Assembly: GCA_023897205.1 (NCBI GenBank)
Contig: JAHWDD010000006.1
Location: 4,402,001-4,466,000, forward strand
Length of the DNA: 64,000 nt
Direction of reading: 5' to 3'
Origin: Exophiala sp. HKRS030
Taxonomy: Eukaryota; Ascomycota; Eurotiomycetes; Chaetothyriales; Herpotrichiellaceae
Positions 1-12,737 of the stretch are shown here, piece after piece (within the stretch, counting starts at the first letter, position 1; every line of letters starts with the position of its first letter). Both the position numbers and the translations under genes were made by a program. Below the pieces are notes generated by a model. The model worked only from the letters and a program-made list of their open reading frames with translations, was not told where the DNA came from and did no database searches.

Positions 1-870
1 GAAGTTTAGTGATGATACTTCGATGTTTTGGTTATGATCGATTTAATATGAGGCGCCAGAATTTGCGAGACTGTGGTGTCCTCATCTTTTGATTCTGACT
101 GATCTCGAACTTTTGCGGAGCCACGGCGATGACGCTCTTTTGTGGTGGGGCGGGGTTCTATGGTTCACCGGATCTGATATTCTGGGAGTGCAGAGATATT
201 CTACGATATCCATGATCTTGCTACGTTGCCAGCACCGTCAATAATGCTCTTACACATCTTCGTCCAGCGAACCCTTGTCGTCAACAAAGGTCGCCTGATG
301 CTGCAAATAGTAGGACTTTGATGAAAGCCTCTGGGAGGTCCCCAGATCTACCTCACGTTGCACAGGCACAATTGACTGAACAGAGGCCCGCTGGTCATCT
401 TCCGTTATCCGACTTTGCTATCCACCAGAAATGCAGAGTGACTAATATCGGATGTTTCTAACTTCAGGCACGTACAGAACTCATTGGGGAAATGACGTGA
501 CCAATGCCTTGGATAAGCACAAGCACTCATACTAACAGCTCATGTTCTGCGGTCCTCGTCGATCATGTACAGCGCGTGCTGACAAAGGATTGACAATATT
601 CGTCAAGGCAAACCCTAAATTCACGTGTTTGGGCTGTCCGTTTCGGGTTTCACGTGCCTTTTCAACCTATTATCGGCCGAGCTCACATGTCCAGTGGCGT
701 GGCTAGTCCGGATTCGACACTATGCCCACGACAAGAAGGTATGATATAAGTAGCCCCCTTTGGCAGTCTTGTGGACGGATCATATGTTTGCCATTTACTA
801 TCGACCAGAGGTCTCTTGAACACTTGAAAACATAAAGCATTTCGTCAAAAGCTAACGAATACAACCGAAA
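1..870. other. Left-edge intergenic region and promoter of the MDR gene
   Basis: No convincing reading frame is visible on either strand. The part nearest the gene holds two CACGTG palindromes (622-627 and 651-656) and a TATA-like ATATAAGT near 744-751, about 120 nt upstream of the probable start codon at 871. These sites are suggestive only. Confidence 0.5.
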
Positions 871-1796
871 ATGACAATCAGAGCTATCACCATCTCATCA
901 TGGGTGCCTCGCCAGCGTTTACATCTGACCATCCTTCGCCCGCTGAACCGACTGCAGACCAGGTCACTCTAAAAGTCCTCGCTGCGGGCCTCCATCAACT
1001 TGTCCGTGCCCAAGCCACCGGCACACACTACAGCACATCTTCGGCCAAACTGCCATATATTCCTGGCGCCGATGGGGTTGGCGTGACTCCTGACGGGCAG
1101 ACCGTCTACTTCAACAGCATCACTACTGGTGGCGCATTCGCCGAGTCCATTACCGTGCCCAAATCAGCAATCACACCTATTCCGGAGGGCGCCGACCCAG
1201 TGCAGATCGCGGGCCTGTTGAACCCGGGTATGTCATCTTGGATGGCATTGAAAACCCGGACCGAAAATCTCCGACCAAATTTCACCGTCGCCATCGTCGG
1301 CGTCACTGCAATCTCTGGGAAAGTAGCGGTACATTTCTCCCGGCTCCTCGGAGCCGGTCGCATCATTGGCCTAGCACGCAATGCAAAGGAGCTCGCAGCC
1401 ATCGAACTCGACGAACGAATAGTGCTCAAGGACAATCCTGAGGAGACAGATTATTCTACGCTCGGCGACGTTGATGTCATCCTAGATTACCTCTATGGAC
1501 CAGGCATCATCGCGTTGTTGAACGCATTGAACTCGACTGTTCCTACGCAGTATGTCCAGATCGGATCTCTGGCCTCACAAGATCTATCGTTCCCAGCCGC
1601 CATCTTCAGGTCCAAAAACCTTACAATCAGGGGATCTGGTCCAGGAGCCTGGTCGTTCCCGCAGTTTGGAAAGGAGTTGCCGGGTTTGTTGGCGGCGGTC
1701 GCGAAGCTGCCGAATCTGGATCTGAAGGTGCGAAAGCTGGAGGAGGCTGAACAGGCTTGGGCAGCAAAGCGAGACAGAACTGTCTTTGTTCCTTGA
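871..1796 (+). CDS. Quinone oxidoreductase-like protein of the medium-chain dehydrogenase/reductase superfamily (frame broken near start)
   Basis: The main open frame (900-1796) reads as an MDR-type NAD(P)H oxidoreductase. It has a GroES-like N-terminal half with PYIPGADGVGV, then a Rossmann half with VAIVGVTAISGKVAVHFSR, a cofactor-loop variant of these enzymes. I see no zinc-ligand pattern, so it fits the zinc-independent quinone reductase branch. Substrate is unknown; location is probably cytosolic. The ATG at 900 looks too late. The ATG at 871 gives MTIRAITISSW, a typical first beta strand of the family, but one frame away. Adding one G to the GGG at 902-904 joins the frames into about 308 residues. 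I therefore annotate the span from 871 and regard the break as a probable sequence error. A simple start at 900 is the alternative. Confidence 0.75.
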
Positions 1797-2028
1797 CTCA
1801 GGCAGGGGTTCGGGATGCATAGAGGATTATCAGGCCGAGTGGTTTCGCCAATGTGAAATGAAATGAAATTGTAGAATGACAGGGCACTAGTCACAATGAA
1901 AATGGCTTCGATTCTATCTCGCCCAGCTAGAAGGCTCTAATCTCCGTTTCCAGAGCATACTGCGTGCAAAGTGACAAAGCTCCTTAATATCTCACCTGCC
2001 CCCACCTGAGATTCTAGATCGACGTCCT

Positions 2029-2897
2029 CTAAACACCGACTTCTATCTCAATCCAAATACACTTGACAGTATTGGTATCCAGGAGACCTAATTCACTCTC
2101 GGTGCGAAGACTGACATCCTGAAACCTCGTAGCCACAGCTATCTCATCCTGCTTCAAGATCCTCAGTCTCCTCTCCCTCTGCCTTGCGGCTTCTGCCTCG
2201 TTCTCACTCGCCACCTCGGAACTCCTCCAGCCGAGCTCCCACTTCCCCGTCTCACCTGTAGGGTCGTGCTCGGGCCCTGGTAGTTGTGGCATGGCTCGCT
2301 TGAACCATGATTTCTTGGGTGGTCGGGCTGGCAAAGGTGCTGGTGGTTGAGGCGTGAATGTAAGCTGGGATTGGGATGCTCTGTCTTTGGAGTTGCTGGA
2401 AGTTGGTTGGGGAGTCAAGGGGTCTTGCTGAGGAGATGTCCCGGTCAGTTCTCTTCGTAGTAGCGTGTCTAGCTCGCTTAGGACTGGTTGTTGTGTCCAG
2501 AAGCTACTGCGGTTATCGTCGCCAGTCAGCTGTATCACGGCGCCAGTGGTGTTGAGGGATTGGAAGGAAGGAGTCACGACATTCCTGGATGTGATCGGAG
2601 TGCCACTGCTCGTGCCACTGGTATTAGGTAGACTGTCTGATGGGATCAGGATGATTGTCAGGTTGTTCACGGCATTGGACAGGTGCTCGGAGAAACAGGG
2701 TATGATGGTGTTGATTATTTGGTTCTGGATGCGACGGGTGCGTTCTACGCGGATCATGGATGTGGTGTTGGAGGGTGACTTTTCTCGATAAAAAGGGCGG
2801 GATTTGTTGATGCGTGAAGGGAGTCTGATGATATGGATTCCTCATAACTTGGGACTGGGTCTTCTGTGTTCCATATCGGTGGACTTTCTTTCGACAT
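2029..2897 (-). CDS. Conserved fungal hypothetical protein with PSYEES motif (frame broken once)
   Basis: I do not recognise a function. Two overlapping minus-strand frames appear to be one protein. The first (ATG at 2897) begins MSKESPPIWNTEDPVPSYEE, a Pro/Tyr motif typical of short cytosolic adaptors. The second (2757-2029) carries a hydrophobic, probably folded segment (RRIQNQIINTIIPCFSEHL followed by a NLTIILIPSD strand), then FWTQQPVLSEL, a Pro/Ser-rich linker, and a charged region near RQRERRLRILKQDE. Lengthening the G run at 2773-2775 (CCC on the coding strand) by one base joins them into about 289 residues without internal stops. No intron with GT..AG ends fits the gap. There is no signal peptide or membrane segment, so it is probably cytosolic. 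Confidence 0.55.
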
Positions 2898-5149
2898 CTT
2901 CAGGTTCAGTATTGGAGAGAGTGATTGTCGATTTTCTGCCGCACCTGAGGGATGCTCAAATAGGACGTAATATTTCCAGTTTCTCAAGACGTCGTCAAGT
3001 CCTAGAAACCAAATACCGGGAGCATTCAGAGTCGCTGTCAGTGGATGAAGATTGGAGGAGTTCTCCTACGGCTGGATCAATTGCAGACAGCCGCTCTCGT
3101 TGGACCTTCAGTCAGGGTGCTCCAGAACGATGCGCGTGTTGTACGACAACTGGAAAGTCAGGTGTGGCACTAACACTAGTGAAAGGCAGATCGTCTTGTG
3201 AGTCGTTGCCGAACGAAGTGTCGTGTAACCGGTGAAGCCTCTCATGGAAGTGAGAGATCTCTTGGAAGAAGGCACATCAATCGACTCACCTAAGTCAGCC
3301 TCATAGACTCACCCCACTCTTCACTGCCTTCGAGACAGTGTGATGATACGAAAGCCAACATTAAGCGAATCTGGAAAAGAGCCTAGGAGGCTAAAGCAGG
3401 GCAAACCGCAGGACTCAGTACTCTGTAGATGCAGTTCGGGTTTTCTAGAAGGTGATTGTGCCGAGAATTCCAAAGTTAAAAGAGAGCAAATCCGAGTACG
3501 ATGCGCCCTTGTAGCACCTACAAAGCATGCAATCCCAAGCATCAAATGATCATCTGACCGCAGCACATGTTGATGCACCGCCAAAATGCCAATCAGTGGA
3601 GAGTTGATGTGGGCGGAAACGCATCCCTTAAGATCCGGGCCCCTAAGCAGGGCGGAAGGCTCAAGAACTTAGGGCTAAGGAGACCCCCAGGGGTGCCCAG
3701 GCTATGCGAGGGCCTAAAGTACCTGACGTCAAGCACCAGAGGCATCAGAGGCCTGAGGGCCTGAGGAGAGCCCCTAAAACATCTTGATCCTTTGCCTTGC
3801 CTGACCCTTTCCCCCTCCTGAGATGCTGCCTTGCTGCTTTACTTGCAGACTAGATTTAGGAGGGCTTGTTAGGATTTAGCCTCGACTAGCCCAACTCTAA
3901 AACGTTCACAGTTAATAATTCCCTCCGCACCCTCTGTACCCTCTAGGTGCCTCGTATGACTCGCATGGGTTGCATGATTGCATGATTGCGTCTGGCAAGC
4001 CAGCAACTGTGTGTCACAGAGCAATGCGTCTTCCAACATTCACGCTCCTCGTTGGTTGACGTGTTAGAGACTGGTACCATCACAAACGCTACAGACCTAG
4101 GCAGTGTAGTATATCAACTCCACTGAAAAGTCTTGATTGCCGATTCATCCGCAGAAGAGATCCATATGTGATCTCACAAGGCCAGGAGGCGCAACATCTG
4201 GACTTTGTACCGTGTCATACCTAATATGAGTGGTTTTGGCTCGCATCTCTGTTCTAGCCTCCACTCCGTAGCTATGTAGAGGGTGGACCACTCTTAGGCG
4301 AAGGAGGACCGTCGCAATCGCGCAAGGCAGAAATGATACCCGCAGCCCAAGTTAACTAAAATAACTACGGAGTACTGTAGGTAAGTACTTAAGTGGTTCA
4401 CAGTAGTTAGTGGATTCGGCCCCCACTAGACCCTTCCCGCTGGTTTGGAAAGTCCACAGCCACGACCCTGGCCAACTCCGCCGACCCGACCTCTGAACCT
4501 TGACTCAACCACTCATACTCAGAGTCTCAAGCATGCAGCCCTCTGGATTGTTTCTTTCCATTGTCATAGAAGCGCGTGACTAGTTGGCTATTTCTTCGTA
4601 AACCTCATTGCCTCGAATGCGGATATGCATTTGGCGTGTTCCACTTTCCGCAGGGGTTACTCCTCCTTCGACTGTTGATATCTGACTTTCTTCCAATGAC
4701 ACGGACCTCGGACATTTTCGACAGCGCGTGAGCCGCCTGGATCGCTAGAGCCTAGGCTGAACAATGCCAGTTCTTGGTGAGTCTTTGACATTTGGCAGTG
4801 TAAAGAGGCATCAGCACTTGGCCCATCAAACGAATCATCCCTGGTAGGATGTCGATTGTCTAAAAATGGTTTGCTTCTTTACAGGAGGCACAAGGTCTGT
4901 CTACATGAATATAAAGTGCCTCACTCCTGACTGGTTTCTTCTGTCCTCTGTTTCTTTCCATCATCCGGTTGACAGGTGTTTCTTGTGTCACCTGCAAACA
5001 CTGCCAGCTCTACATCAATTGTCTCCTCGTCTTATTGAGCTATATTTCCTCACCACATAGCTCGACTGCCTTCATCCCAAAAACACTTTGTCGCTTGTGC
5101 TACCTGATAGCTCCTTGTCTCTCAATCTTCGAGCAGCACTACCGACAAT
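2898..5149. other. Gene-poor stretch of 2.25 kb
   Basis: Several short frames exist on both strands, but none has family-like composition or a partner exon. Landmarks are a GC-rich block with repeated CTAAGG/GGCCTGAGG words (about 3640-3780) and one copy of TACGGAGTA (4366-4374). The last few hundred bases are pyrimidine-rich and probably form the flotillin promoter and leader. Confidence 0.5.
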
Positions 5150-6732
5150 ATGTGGTACCATATCTCAGATGCTAGCGAGTATCTCGTCGTTACGGGTGCT
5201 GGCGTCGAAGATGTGCGTATTGTCAAGAAAGCCTTCATATATCCCTGGCAGAGGGTGGCCCGGATATCGGTCTCACCGTTCGACTTTTCCCTAAATTTGC
5301 AAGCAAGTAAGAATTCTTCTTGTTCAAAGAATTAACTGATTAGCCCACTACTTACCTATTTTCAAGTGACAATCGAGAAGCTCCAGTTTGCTCTTCCAGC
5401 AGTCTTTACTATCGGCCCGGACAATAAGCCTGAAGCCCTGAAGAAGTACGCCTTGCTGTTGAGCGGAAATCCAGATGGGTCCGCAAATGGACGTGGGAAG
5501 GGAACAGGAGCTGTCATTGTGCCGACTCAACGGGGTCATGTCCAGGATATTGTCAAGGGCATCATCGAGGGTGAAACCAGAGTCATTGTCTCCTCCATGA
5601 CTATGGAAGAGATCTTCAAGGAACGCCAGGTTTTCAAGCAAAAGGTTAGTCCACAATTGCCAGTATCTATCAAATTATGTGCCGAGTCTACTAACACGCT
5701 ATTCAGGTTATTGAAAATGTCCAGAAGGAACTCGACCAGTTCGGTCTTTGCATTTACAATGCCAACGTCAAAGAACTGCAAGATACACCCGGCTCTGAAT
5801 ACTTTGCATTCCTCTCGAGAAAGGCCCACGAAGGTGCATCCAACCAAGCCCGTATTGATGTCGCTGAGGCTCGCATGCGGGGTGAAATCGGAGAGGCCGG
5901 CAAGAAAGGACACACCAAGCAAGAAATCTCCAAGATTGAAGCCGAAACTGCAGTGCTCGAGACCAAGCGGAAAGCCGACAAAGCCCAAGCCGATGCAGAG
6001 CTCACCAAGAAACAGACCGAGCTGGACATGGGTATCCAGATGGCCCAGATCCAAGCCCGAAGAGCGGCTGAGGCGCGTGACGCGGAACTACAGAAGAACG
6101 TCGAAGTCAAGAAAGCGGCCACGGAGCTCGAACGGTTGCGTGCCAAAGATCTCGTACGAGCCCAGATCGCGAAAGAAACCGCTCAGCAGGACGCCGATGC
6201 GCAGTTCTACCGCCAATCCAAAGCCGCCGACGCAAAGGCATACGCGGAGAAGCAAGACGCCGACGCAAATTTGTTCCGCCAGCAACGTGATATCCAAGCG
6301 AACGTCGAAAGGCAGATGAAAGAAGCCGACGCCATGTATCACGCAAAAATGCGAGAAGCCGAAGCCACGCGTGCACAAGCCGAGGCGTACAAGTCTCTAG
6401 CCGATGCTTTCGGCGGCCCCCAAGGTCTGCTCACATACATGATGCTCAAGGAGAACACGCACGAGAAGCTAGCGTTGGCCAACGCCAAAGCCATCCAAGG
6501 CTTGCAACCCAAGATCACCGTCTGGAATACGGGCTCCGACGCCATTGGTGCTGGCGGAGATGCAGGCATTGCCCCACTCAAGAGCATCATGCAGAGTCTC
6601 CCACCACTGTTCAGCACAATCCAGGATCAGACTGGCATTGCCCCGCCAAACTGGATGCTGCAGATGCCCAAGGCAGACGGCCCTGTCGAAGTCGACAAGA
6701 AGAAACTCTTGAACGGCGAGAAGGGCCATTGA
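5150..6732 (+). CDS. floA: Flotillin-like SPFH/band-7 protein (FloA type)
   Basis: Three exons: 5150-5306, 5367-5644 and 5707-6732, with introns of 60 and 62 nt that begin GTAAG/GTTAG and end AG, giving 486 residues. The N-terminal half is the SPFH domain. It starts MWYHISDASEYLVVTGAG and continues through GHVQDIVKGIIEGETR and SSMTMEEIFKERQVF. After it comes a long Ala/Glu/Lys/Gln-rich coiled coil (roughly residues 190-400) with repeated EAE/QADAE heptads, then a hydrophobic C-terminal tail. This order is that of eukaryotic flotillins/reggies, which scaffold sterol-rich plasma-membrane domains; in Aspergillus FloA acts near hyphal tips. There is no signal peptide or spanning helix, as expected for membrane association through the N-terminal domain. 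The symbol is by family resemblance only. Confidence 0.9.
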
Positions 6733-7953
6733 GCTGTATGTCCACATCAAGTGTCTTGAGGGTCGATGCGCCATCTCGTCCAACAGTCACTGGTTACCTC
6801 TCCAGCCATTCCTTCATTCAAATATTGACTTCTACTCGTCACCATGACAAGAACGCAGTCTGCGCAATTTACCTAATATTGTCTCCTTTGGTCAGGCGAA
6901 GATGTTTCCAGCGATTCCGAGTCAAGCACGAGGCTATCCAGATTGTGGTGATGGCCAGCCTGTCAGGTATGAGAGTCTGTGGTTGAGCGTGGAGTTGTAC
7001 TCATATCTACTTTGTCGATACCCTGAATTTTTACTTTTATTTTGGAACTCATACCGATGAAGTCTCCTATGCGATTGAAACCATATGATTAGTGAATTAT
7101 CAGTCCCCCAGATCAACGACGTGTGACTCCATAAAGTGCCATTCCTTGTCGAAGACCTCAGCTACACTGTGCACAGTCCCAAAACATAGCTTTCACATCT
7201 TGAGCACAATGACATTGTAGAAAAGTGCCAGTTTAATGAAAATTGGCGGCTACCATCGAAAGCATTGTAAGGGGTATTCGAGGATTGCAAGCCATTATAT
7301 ACTTGAAGAATCTACAGCTACGTGGAAGCAGGCTCGCATTGACAGTTCAAGGATACATGTCCGAAGTGTTGGCACAGGATCTTGCACTTGGAACCTGGTT
7401 GAAGGTTTGAAAGCTTCTGCAATATTGATGATACTCATTACGCTCTTCTTTTTCGGTGTGCACAATGTGTCACCATATGAGATGATTCCAGCATCTGTTC
7501 TTTGGTGGCTAGCAAACTTTCGCATGGCATTCATGATTAGATCCCCCATTTCACCATCCCAGTCCCTCGAGAACCACGTTTGCCCAAAACATCCCTGGAA
7601 CACATAAAAGAACTTCAATCAAGGCAAGCGAAATCATTTCCCTTTGTCTCTTGCAGCCCTCTTCTATCTGCCTCTCAAGGCAACCTGATCCGTCGTAAAA
7701 TTTTCTGCCAACCGAGGCACAACCTGCGTTGCTCAAACTCATAACACTATATCTCGCGTGAGAACACTCTAGTCGTGGGCTTCAATTTGCCCATCTTCTT
7801 CCATTGGAAGAGTACTTCCCATAACGTGTCATTGCATGTCGAAATCACGCCGTGTTGGCTCAATTCTGCACCTCTGAAAAATCAGTGAGATATGGCATAA
7901 AGTCAATCAAAGTGCATGTTCCACAATATTCCCTGTCGTCAAAATCGAAAAGC
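6733..7953. other. Intergenic, convergent 3' ends
   Basis: This lies between the ends of the flotillin and ENA ATPase genes. Overlapping frames on both strands at about 7236-7618 have random-looking composition. I see no supported gene; it probably holds the two 3' untranslated regions. Confidence 0.5.
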
Positions 7954-10900
7954 TCATACTTCTCGCGCCTGTAACATGACCTGCGGAGAGCCATGTTCGA
8001 CCTTCTCGCGGCTCCGGCTACTCGCCTGGCTGATGGGTCTTTTCTCTTCGCTTCGGGACTTTGTAAAGCTGCGCGCGATACTGAAGAAGCCTTGCCTCAA
8101 GCCTAGTGCGGAGCGAGCATGACGTTTGGCCTTCATTCCTTCGGTCTCTTCGGCTTGGAACCAACCCATGGTCCGTTTGACGTACTTCCATGCTTCCATG
8201 CCGGTGACGAACACGAACACACAGACAATGCATGGTGCCCATTCCCAGCTGATGCCCTTGTGTTTGAAGACATTGGTGTTGAGGCCGGGGATGTAGACTG
8301 CAGGGAAGACGGATAGTGCGCCGATCATGACAGACCAGAACAGGAACTGGTTCTCCCAGATGTCCTTGAAGAAGGGGAATGGGTGTGTGTCGTGGGGGTC
8401 GATGCGGAACATGCTGCGTCTCATGGCTTTGAATTCCCATGCGGAGATCAGGATCAGCCAGGTGAGTTCTGCAAATACGGCAGCTCGGGCTCGGAACACG
8501 ACGTCGCAGGACGCACTGTAGTGGTGGTTGCATTCGGTTCCGAGGCCGTCTGGACCAGGACCGTAGACAATGAAGACGAATGTCATTAAGCAGCAGGTGC
8601 CTTGGATGGTGCCATAGACCAGCATGTCGGTGATGAGTTCCCACGTGAAGACGCCGGTTTTGTTGTCGTGTGGTGGGCGTTCCATAACTTCTGGCGACGC
8701 CTTCTCCCTACCAAGACCGAAAGCCGGGAAGGATGATGTGAGCATGTTGATCCAGAGAATTTGTAGAGGTGACAGGGGGAACACAGAGAAGCCGCTTTCA
8801 TCTTGAAAACCAAGACCGCATATCAGCAGGATGACTTCTCCCACGTTGGACGTGAGAAGGTGAAGCACGAATCGCTGGATATTGTCGAACATGCGTCGAC
8901 CTTCCTCTACCGCATTGACGATGCTTGCAAAGTTGTCATCCGTCAAAACAATGTCAGACGCCGACTTGGCGACATCTGAGCCATTAAGACCCATAGCAAT
9001 ACCAACATCTGCAAGCTTAAGGGATGGAGAATCGTTGACACCATCCCCAGTCATAGCTGCGAATTTTCCTCGTCGATGAAGAGCCTCAATCATGCGTACC
9101 TTGGTCTCTGGCGCGCAACGAGCGACAACCAGAGGGAGTGTTGGAAGCTTGTCGATTTCTTCATCCGTCATCTTATCAAACTCTGTAGCCGTCTTGACGA
9201 TCGCAGCGGCGACTTCCGGAGCCAGCGTACCCATGTTTTTGGGAATGATACCAACTTCTTTTGCAATGGCCGCGGCTGTCGAAGGATGGTCGCCAGTCAA
9301 CATCGACACAGTAATGCCGGCTGTAGTACATGCTTGAACGGCACCCTTTGTCTCCAAACGAGGAGGGTCATAAAGTCCAGCGAGTCCAAGGAGACAAAGA
9401 TCTTTCTCAACATCTCCGCGTTGAACGTCTCCATGCTCTTCGATATGTTCGTCAGTAAATTTTCGTGCTATCGCAAGCACGCGAAGGCCTTGTTCTGCAA
9501 GAAAAGTCATCTGCTCCAAAATGGATTCCTTATATTCAGGAGTGATTTCTTCCTCCTTGTCACCAATTCCAGCGGTGGTACAGAGGTCGATAATGCGCTC
9601 GACCGCGCCTTTTGTGAATATTATAGACTGATCATGTTCGGGCTTTTGTATACGACAGACATGCGCTTGATGGAGCTGTCGAACGGAAACTCCATTTTCT
9701 GCACCCAACCCTTTTGTTCTAGGGCTTTCTTACCGAAATCGAAACGATGCGAAAAGACTTGGAGAGCAATTTCCGTTGGATCGCCAGCAGTCTTCCACTT
9801 CTCTTGCCCATCTTCCGTGACTAGACGAACAGTCGCAAGGTTACAGAGAGCAGCGGATTCGAGAAATGCCTGTAATTCGGGCGTCACTTCTGGGTCTTCC
9901 TTGACAATAGGTTGCTCCGGTGTTTTGGTATGGTCATCCTTGCGGAACTTTTCATCTGGAACATTAAATGCCACACTAGCAACACTTCGTTTCTGATCAA
10001 GTGCCTCTTGTCGAGCAAGTTTTTCGGCTTCGGCTTCCTTGCGAGATTTCGGTGCCAAAGCAAAAGTGATGGTGCCTTCAGTCGGATTAGAAGCATCGTT
10101 GGAGTTCTCCACACTGTAGATGCCAGCGCCAGGGATCCATGCTTTTCGTGTCACCATCTTTCCCTGCGTCAAAGTACCAGTTTTGTCAGAACAAATGTTT
10201 GTGACACCGCCCAAAGCCTCAAGAGCACTGAGCTGGCGCACTACCACCTTTCGCCTTCTCATTTGGGTCATGCCGACAACCATTGTGATTGTGAGGACTG
10301 CAATGAGGGATTCAGGAATGATGGCAATTCCGGTTGAGATTGCGTAGATTGCGACTTCATTAGTGACGTGAAATCGATTGACACCGAACACAATGATGGC
10401 GAGGATAAGAGCACAACCGAACAGTACATACGCAAGCTTACTGAGCTTGATTTGGAGAGGGGTTCCCTCAGTGAGACCAAGAAATTTCAGAACGCCATCC
10501 CAAACACGTAGAGAACCTCCTTTGATCGGTTGCAAAGGGCCGTGCTTTCTTCGCGACATGGACCGATTCGGCTTACGTCGCTTCTTCTGCATGGATGCTG
10601 CGATCCCTCCAATGGCAGTGGACATGCCAGTGTACACAACGACGCCTCTTCCCCGGCCCTTGGTCACAGTTGAGGACGAATAGCAAATGTTCAATCTGTC
10701 GCCGAGGCCAAGATCTTCCTTTGCAACTTCGCCTCTTGCTTCAAACTCGACCTCCTTTGCAACGGGTAGAGCTTCACCCGTCAAGATGGCCTCATCACAT
10801 TCCAGGTTCATGACTTCAAAGAGACGAATATCGGCAGGTACAGTATCACCCGTCTTGATAGAGACGATATCACCAGGTACAACTTCGCCTGAGGGGATAG

Positions 10901-11364
10901 TTGTCTCGTTCCCGTTACGGACAACATTTGCCGAAGGTGACGAAAGTGAACGAAGAGCATCCATTTTCTTTTCCGCTTGAAACTCTTGATAAAAACCAAT
11001 AGAAACATTGAGAACGATGACACCAGTGATGACCGCACCTTCAACGAAGTCCTCCACGCCGTAGGACAACGCCATGGCAAGAACTAAAACCTAGAATTTG
11101 TCAGCGTGTTGTCTGCAAAGAATGAAGGAGATGACGACTTACTAAAATCATGGCATTCGAAATCTGCTTCCCCAGGATCGAGTACCAGGCAACCCCTCCA
11201 TCCCCTTCAAGCCTATTGGGGCCATATTTCTCTTGATACTGACGAACCTGTACATCCGTCAAGCCCGACTCAAGATTGGTTTCTATCTCGTGAACGACGT
11301 CATCAACTGAGAGCAAGAATGGCTGCTTGGAGTAGTTCTGATCTACTCTTTCCTTCTTACCCAT
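7954..11364 (-). CDS. ena: ENA-type sodium/potassium-exporting P-type ATPase (one frame break)
   Basis: Exon 1 is 11364-11143, the intron is 11142-11091 (52 nt, GTAAGT..CTAG), and exon 2 runs to 7954. The product is about 1119 residues, near the usual size of fungal P-type IID pumps that export Na+, Li+ or K+ using ATP. Visible motifs in order are TGEALP in the actuator domain, CSDKTGTLT with the phosphorylated Asp (about residue 375), FTKGAVER in the nucleotide domain, TGDHPSTA, and MTGDGVND (about residue 755), followed by C-terminal membrane helices. The frame breaks at 9640-9642: upstream reads RMSVVYKSP and then stops, while EHDQSIIFTKGAVER continues in the next frame. One extra C in the coding-strand CCC run restores it. 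All catalytic motifs are intact, so I treat it as functional. Location is probably the plasma membrane. Confidence 0.93.
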
Positions 11365-12737
11365 CCTTGCCGCTCGCCAGTTTGTAAGAGTGGTACTAAA
11401 CGCGGGGTATCGGATGTTCAGGATCTTTAGAGGGGAAGAGATTTGACAAACAGATTGTATGGGCAAATTGAGAAGGGATAGATTTGCTTGATGGAAATCT
11501 ATGAAAGAGGTAAGTGTATCAATGGCTGTGCAAACAACAGCAGAGTCTTATCTGACCAAACGCAGCGGATACTACGTTGGGGCTCGTGACGTTTTATATA
11601 GACCTGAAGCGAAGGATATGATAGCAGCGAGGCTAACACGGTTCCCGGATCCATCATGCTAGTCAGAGCCATCTAGGAGAGCCAAGCTTGTAGGTATCAC
11701 GACACCCTATCTTGGCAAGGATGGAGCAAACCGTGGAAATGCCCACCCGATGCCCAAGGTGGCTTGCAGGAGGTATGCAACCCTGTGCAGAGACTCTCAT
11801 GTATGTATATGCAGACAAGGATCGGCAGTAGTGTATGACGGACCACAACAAATAAGGATCGATCTGGGAACGAATGCGACACTCAAAGCTGGGATCTGTT
11901 GCACGAAAAGAGGCCAAGTCTGCGCATGGTTGATAATGGTCGCAAGCTAGCGGGTGTGGCAGTTACGGATTGCTCTCGGATCAAAGCCATCGTTCATCTT
12001 TAATGTCATTAATGGATCCATTGGCGGAGGGGTTTCCGAGGATTCACCAACTCAGGCCGATAGAAACATAAAAGGTGCTCGAACCATCCGGAGAGGAACT
12101 CTGGGCAGAGGTCTGGGCAAAGGCGCGGCGAGGCGTGGCGACGACAGCCAAGCACTCCGCGCTTCTCCTGCCCAGGTGGATAGACCTGATGCAGCAAATA
12201 CGAGTGGCTTGCTGCACCCCAAGAGGCCCCCATGCCACCCCCATGGCCCTCCCAAAGCAAGCTGATTGACCACTGAGAAATCCTCTAATGATTGGATGAA
12301 CCCTTGGCACTCTGGGCACTCGTCCTCAGCAGCACATTCTGCCCAGAGAGAGAACTCACCTGATGGTTCGGTTGCATGTTCCCCTCCCACCTGCCCAAGA
12401 CCTGTGCTTATCCGGGAAGATCAAAGATTTTGCAGTAGATCGTTGATAACAAGACTTTTCTAAAATGCCCCATAGAAGCATTGAGAACCTTCGTTGATAA
12501 GCTTGTGCTTGTTTTCAATCTCGACTTCCAAAATTCCTATACAACCCAAGTTTCAGTTGTGTCACGTGTGTCGACGTAATGCGGATATTGGCCCCACTCT
12601 TCAGCCTTGTTTGTTCACGTGGCGACTCAGCCTGACACCTGACTGCGACTTCTACCTTGCGAATTCCTCTCACTGCCACAAAGATCGTCGCACCTTCGAC
12701 CCAGGTCTGCCCCCGATCCATACGTCGCCTCGCGACT
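11365..12737. other. Divergent intergenic region between the ENA ATPase and coq3
   Basis: This 1.37 kb contains both promoters. Frames at about 12009-12265 on both strands are mirror open frames in GC-rich sequence with no family features. No gene is supported. Confidence 0.5.
12563..12621. promoter_or_regulatory. Pair of CACGTG E-box palindromes upstream of coq3
   Basis: Two CACGTG sites (12563-12568 and 12616-12621) lie 117-175 nt before the probable start codon at 12738, 53 bp apart. CACGTG is the core site for bHLH factors. A six-base palindrome is expected about sixteen times in this window by chance, so function is only suggested. Confidence 0.25.

Noticed and set aside
7236..7618. Plus and minus frames of about 110-120 codons
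   Set aside because: They overlap each other almost completely and lie in the expected 3' regions of two convergent genes.
9618..9660. Intron as the cause of the ENA frame change
   Set aside because: The only GT..AG stretch is about 26 nt and would delete conserved residues.
12009..12265. Open frames on both strands between the ENA ATPase and coq3
   Set aside because: Mirror open frames in GC-rich DNA with no family-like pattern, partner exon or consistent start.
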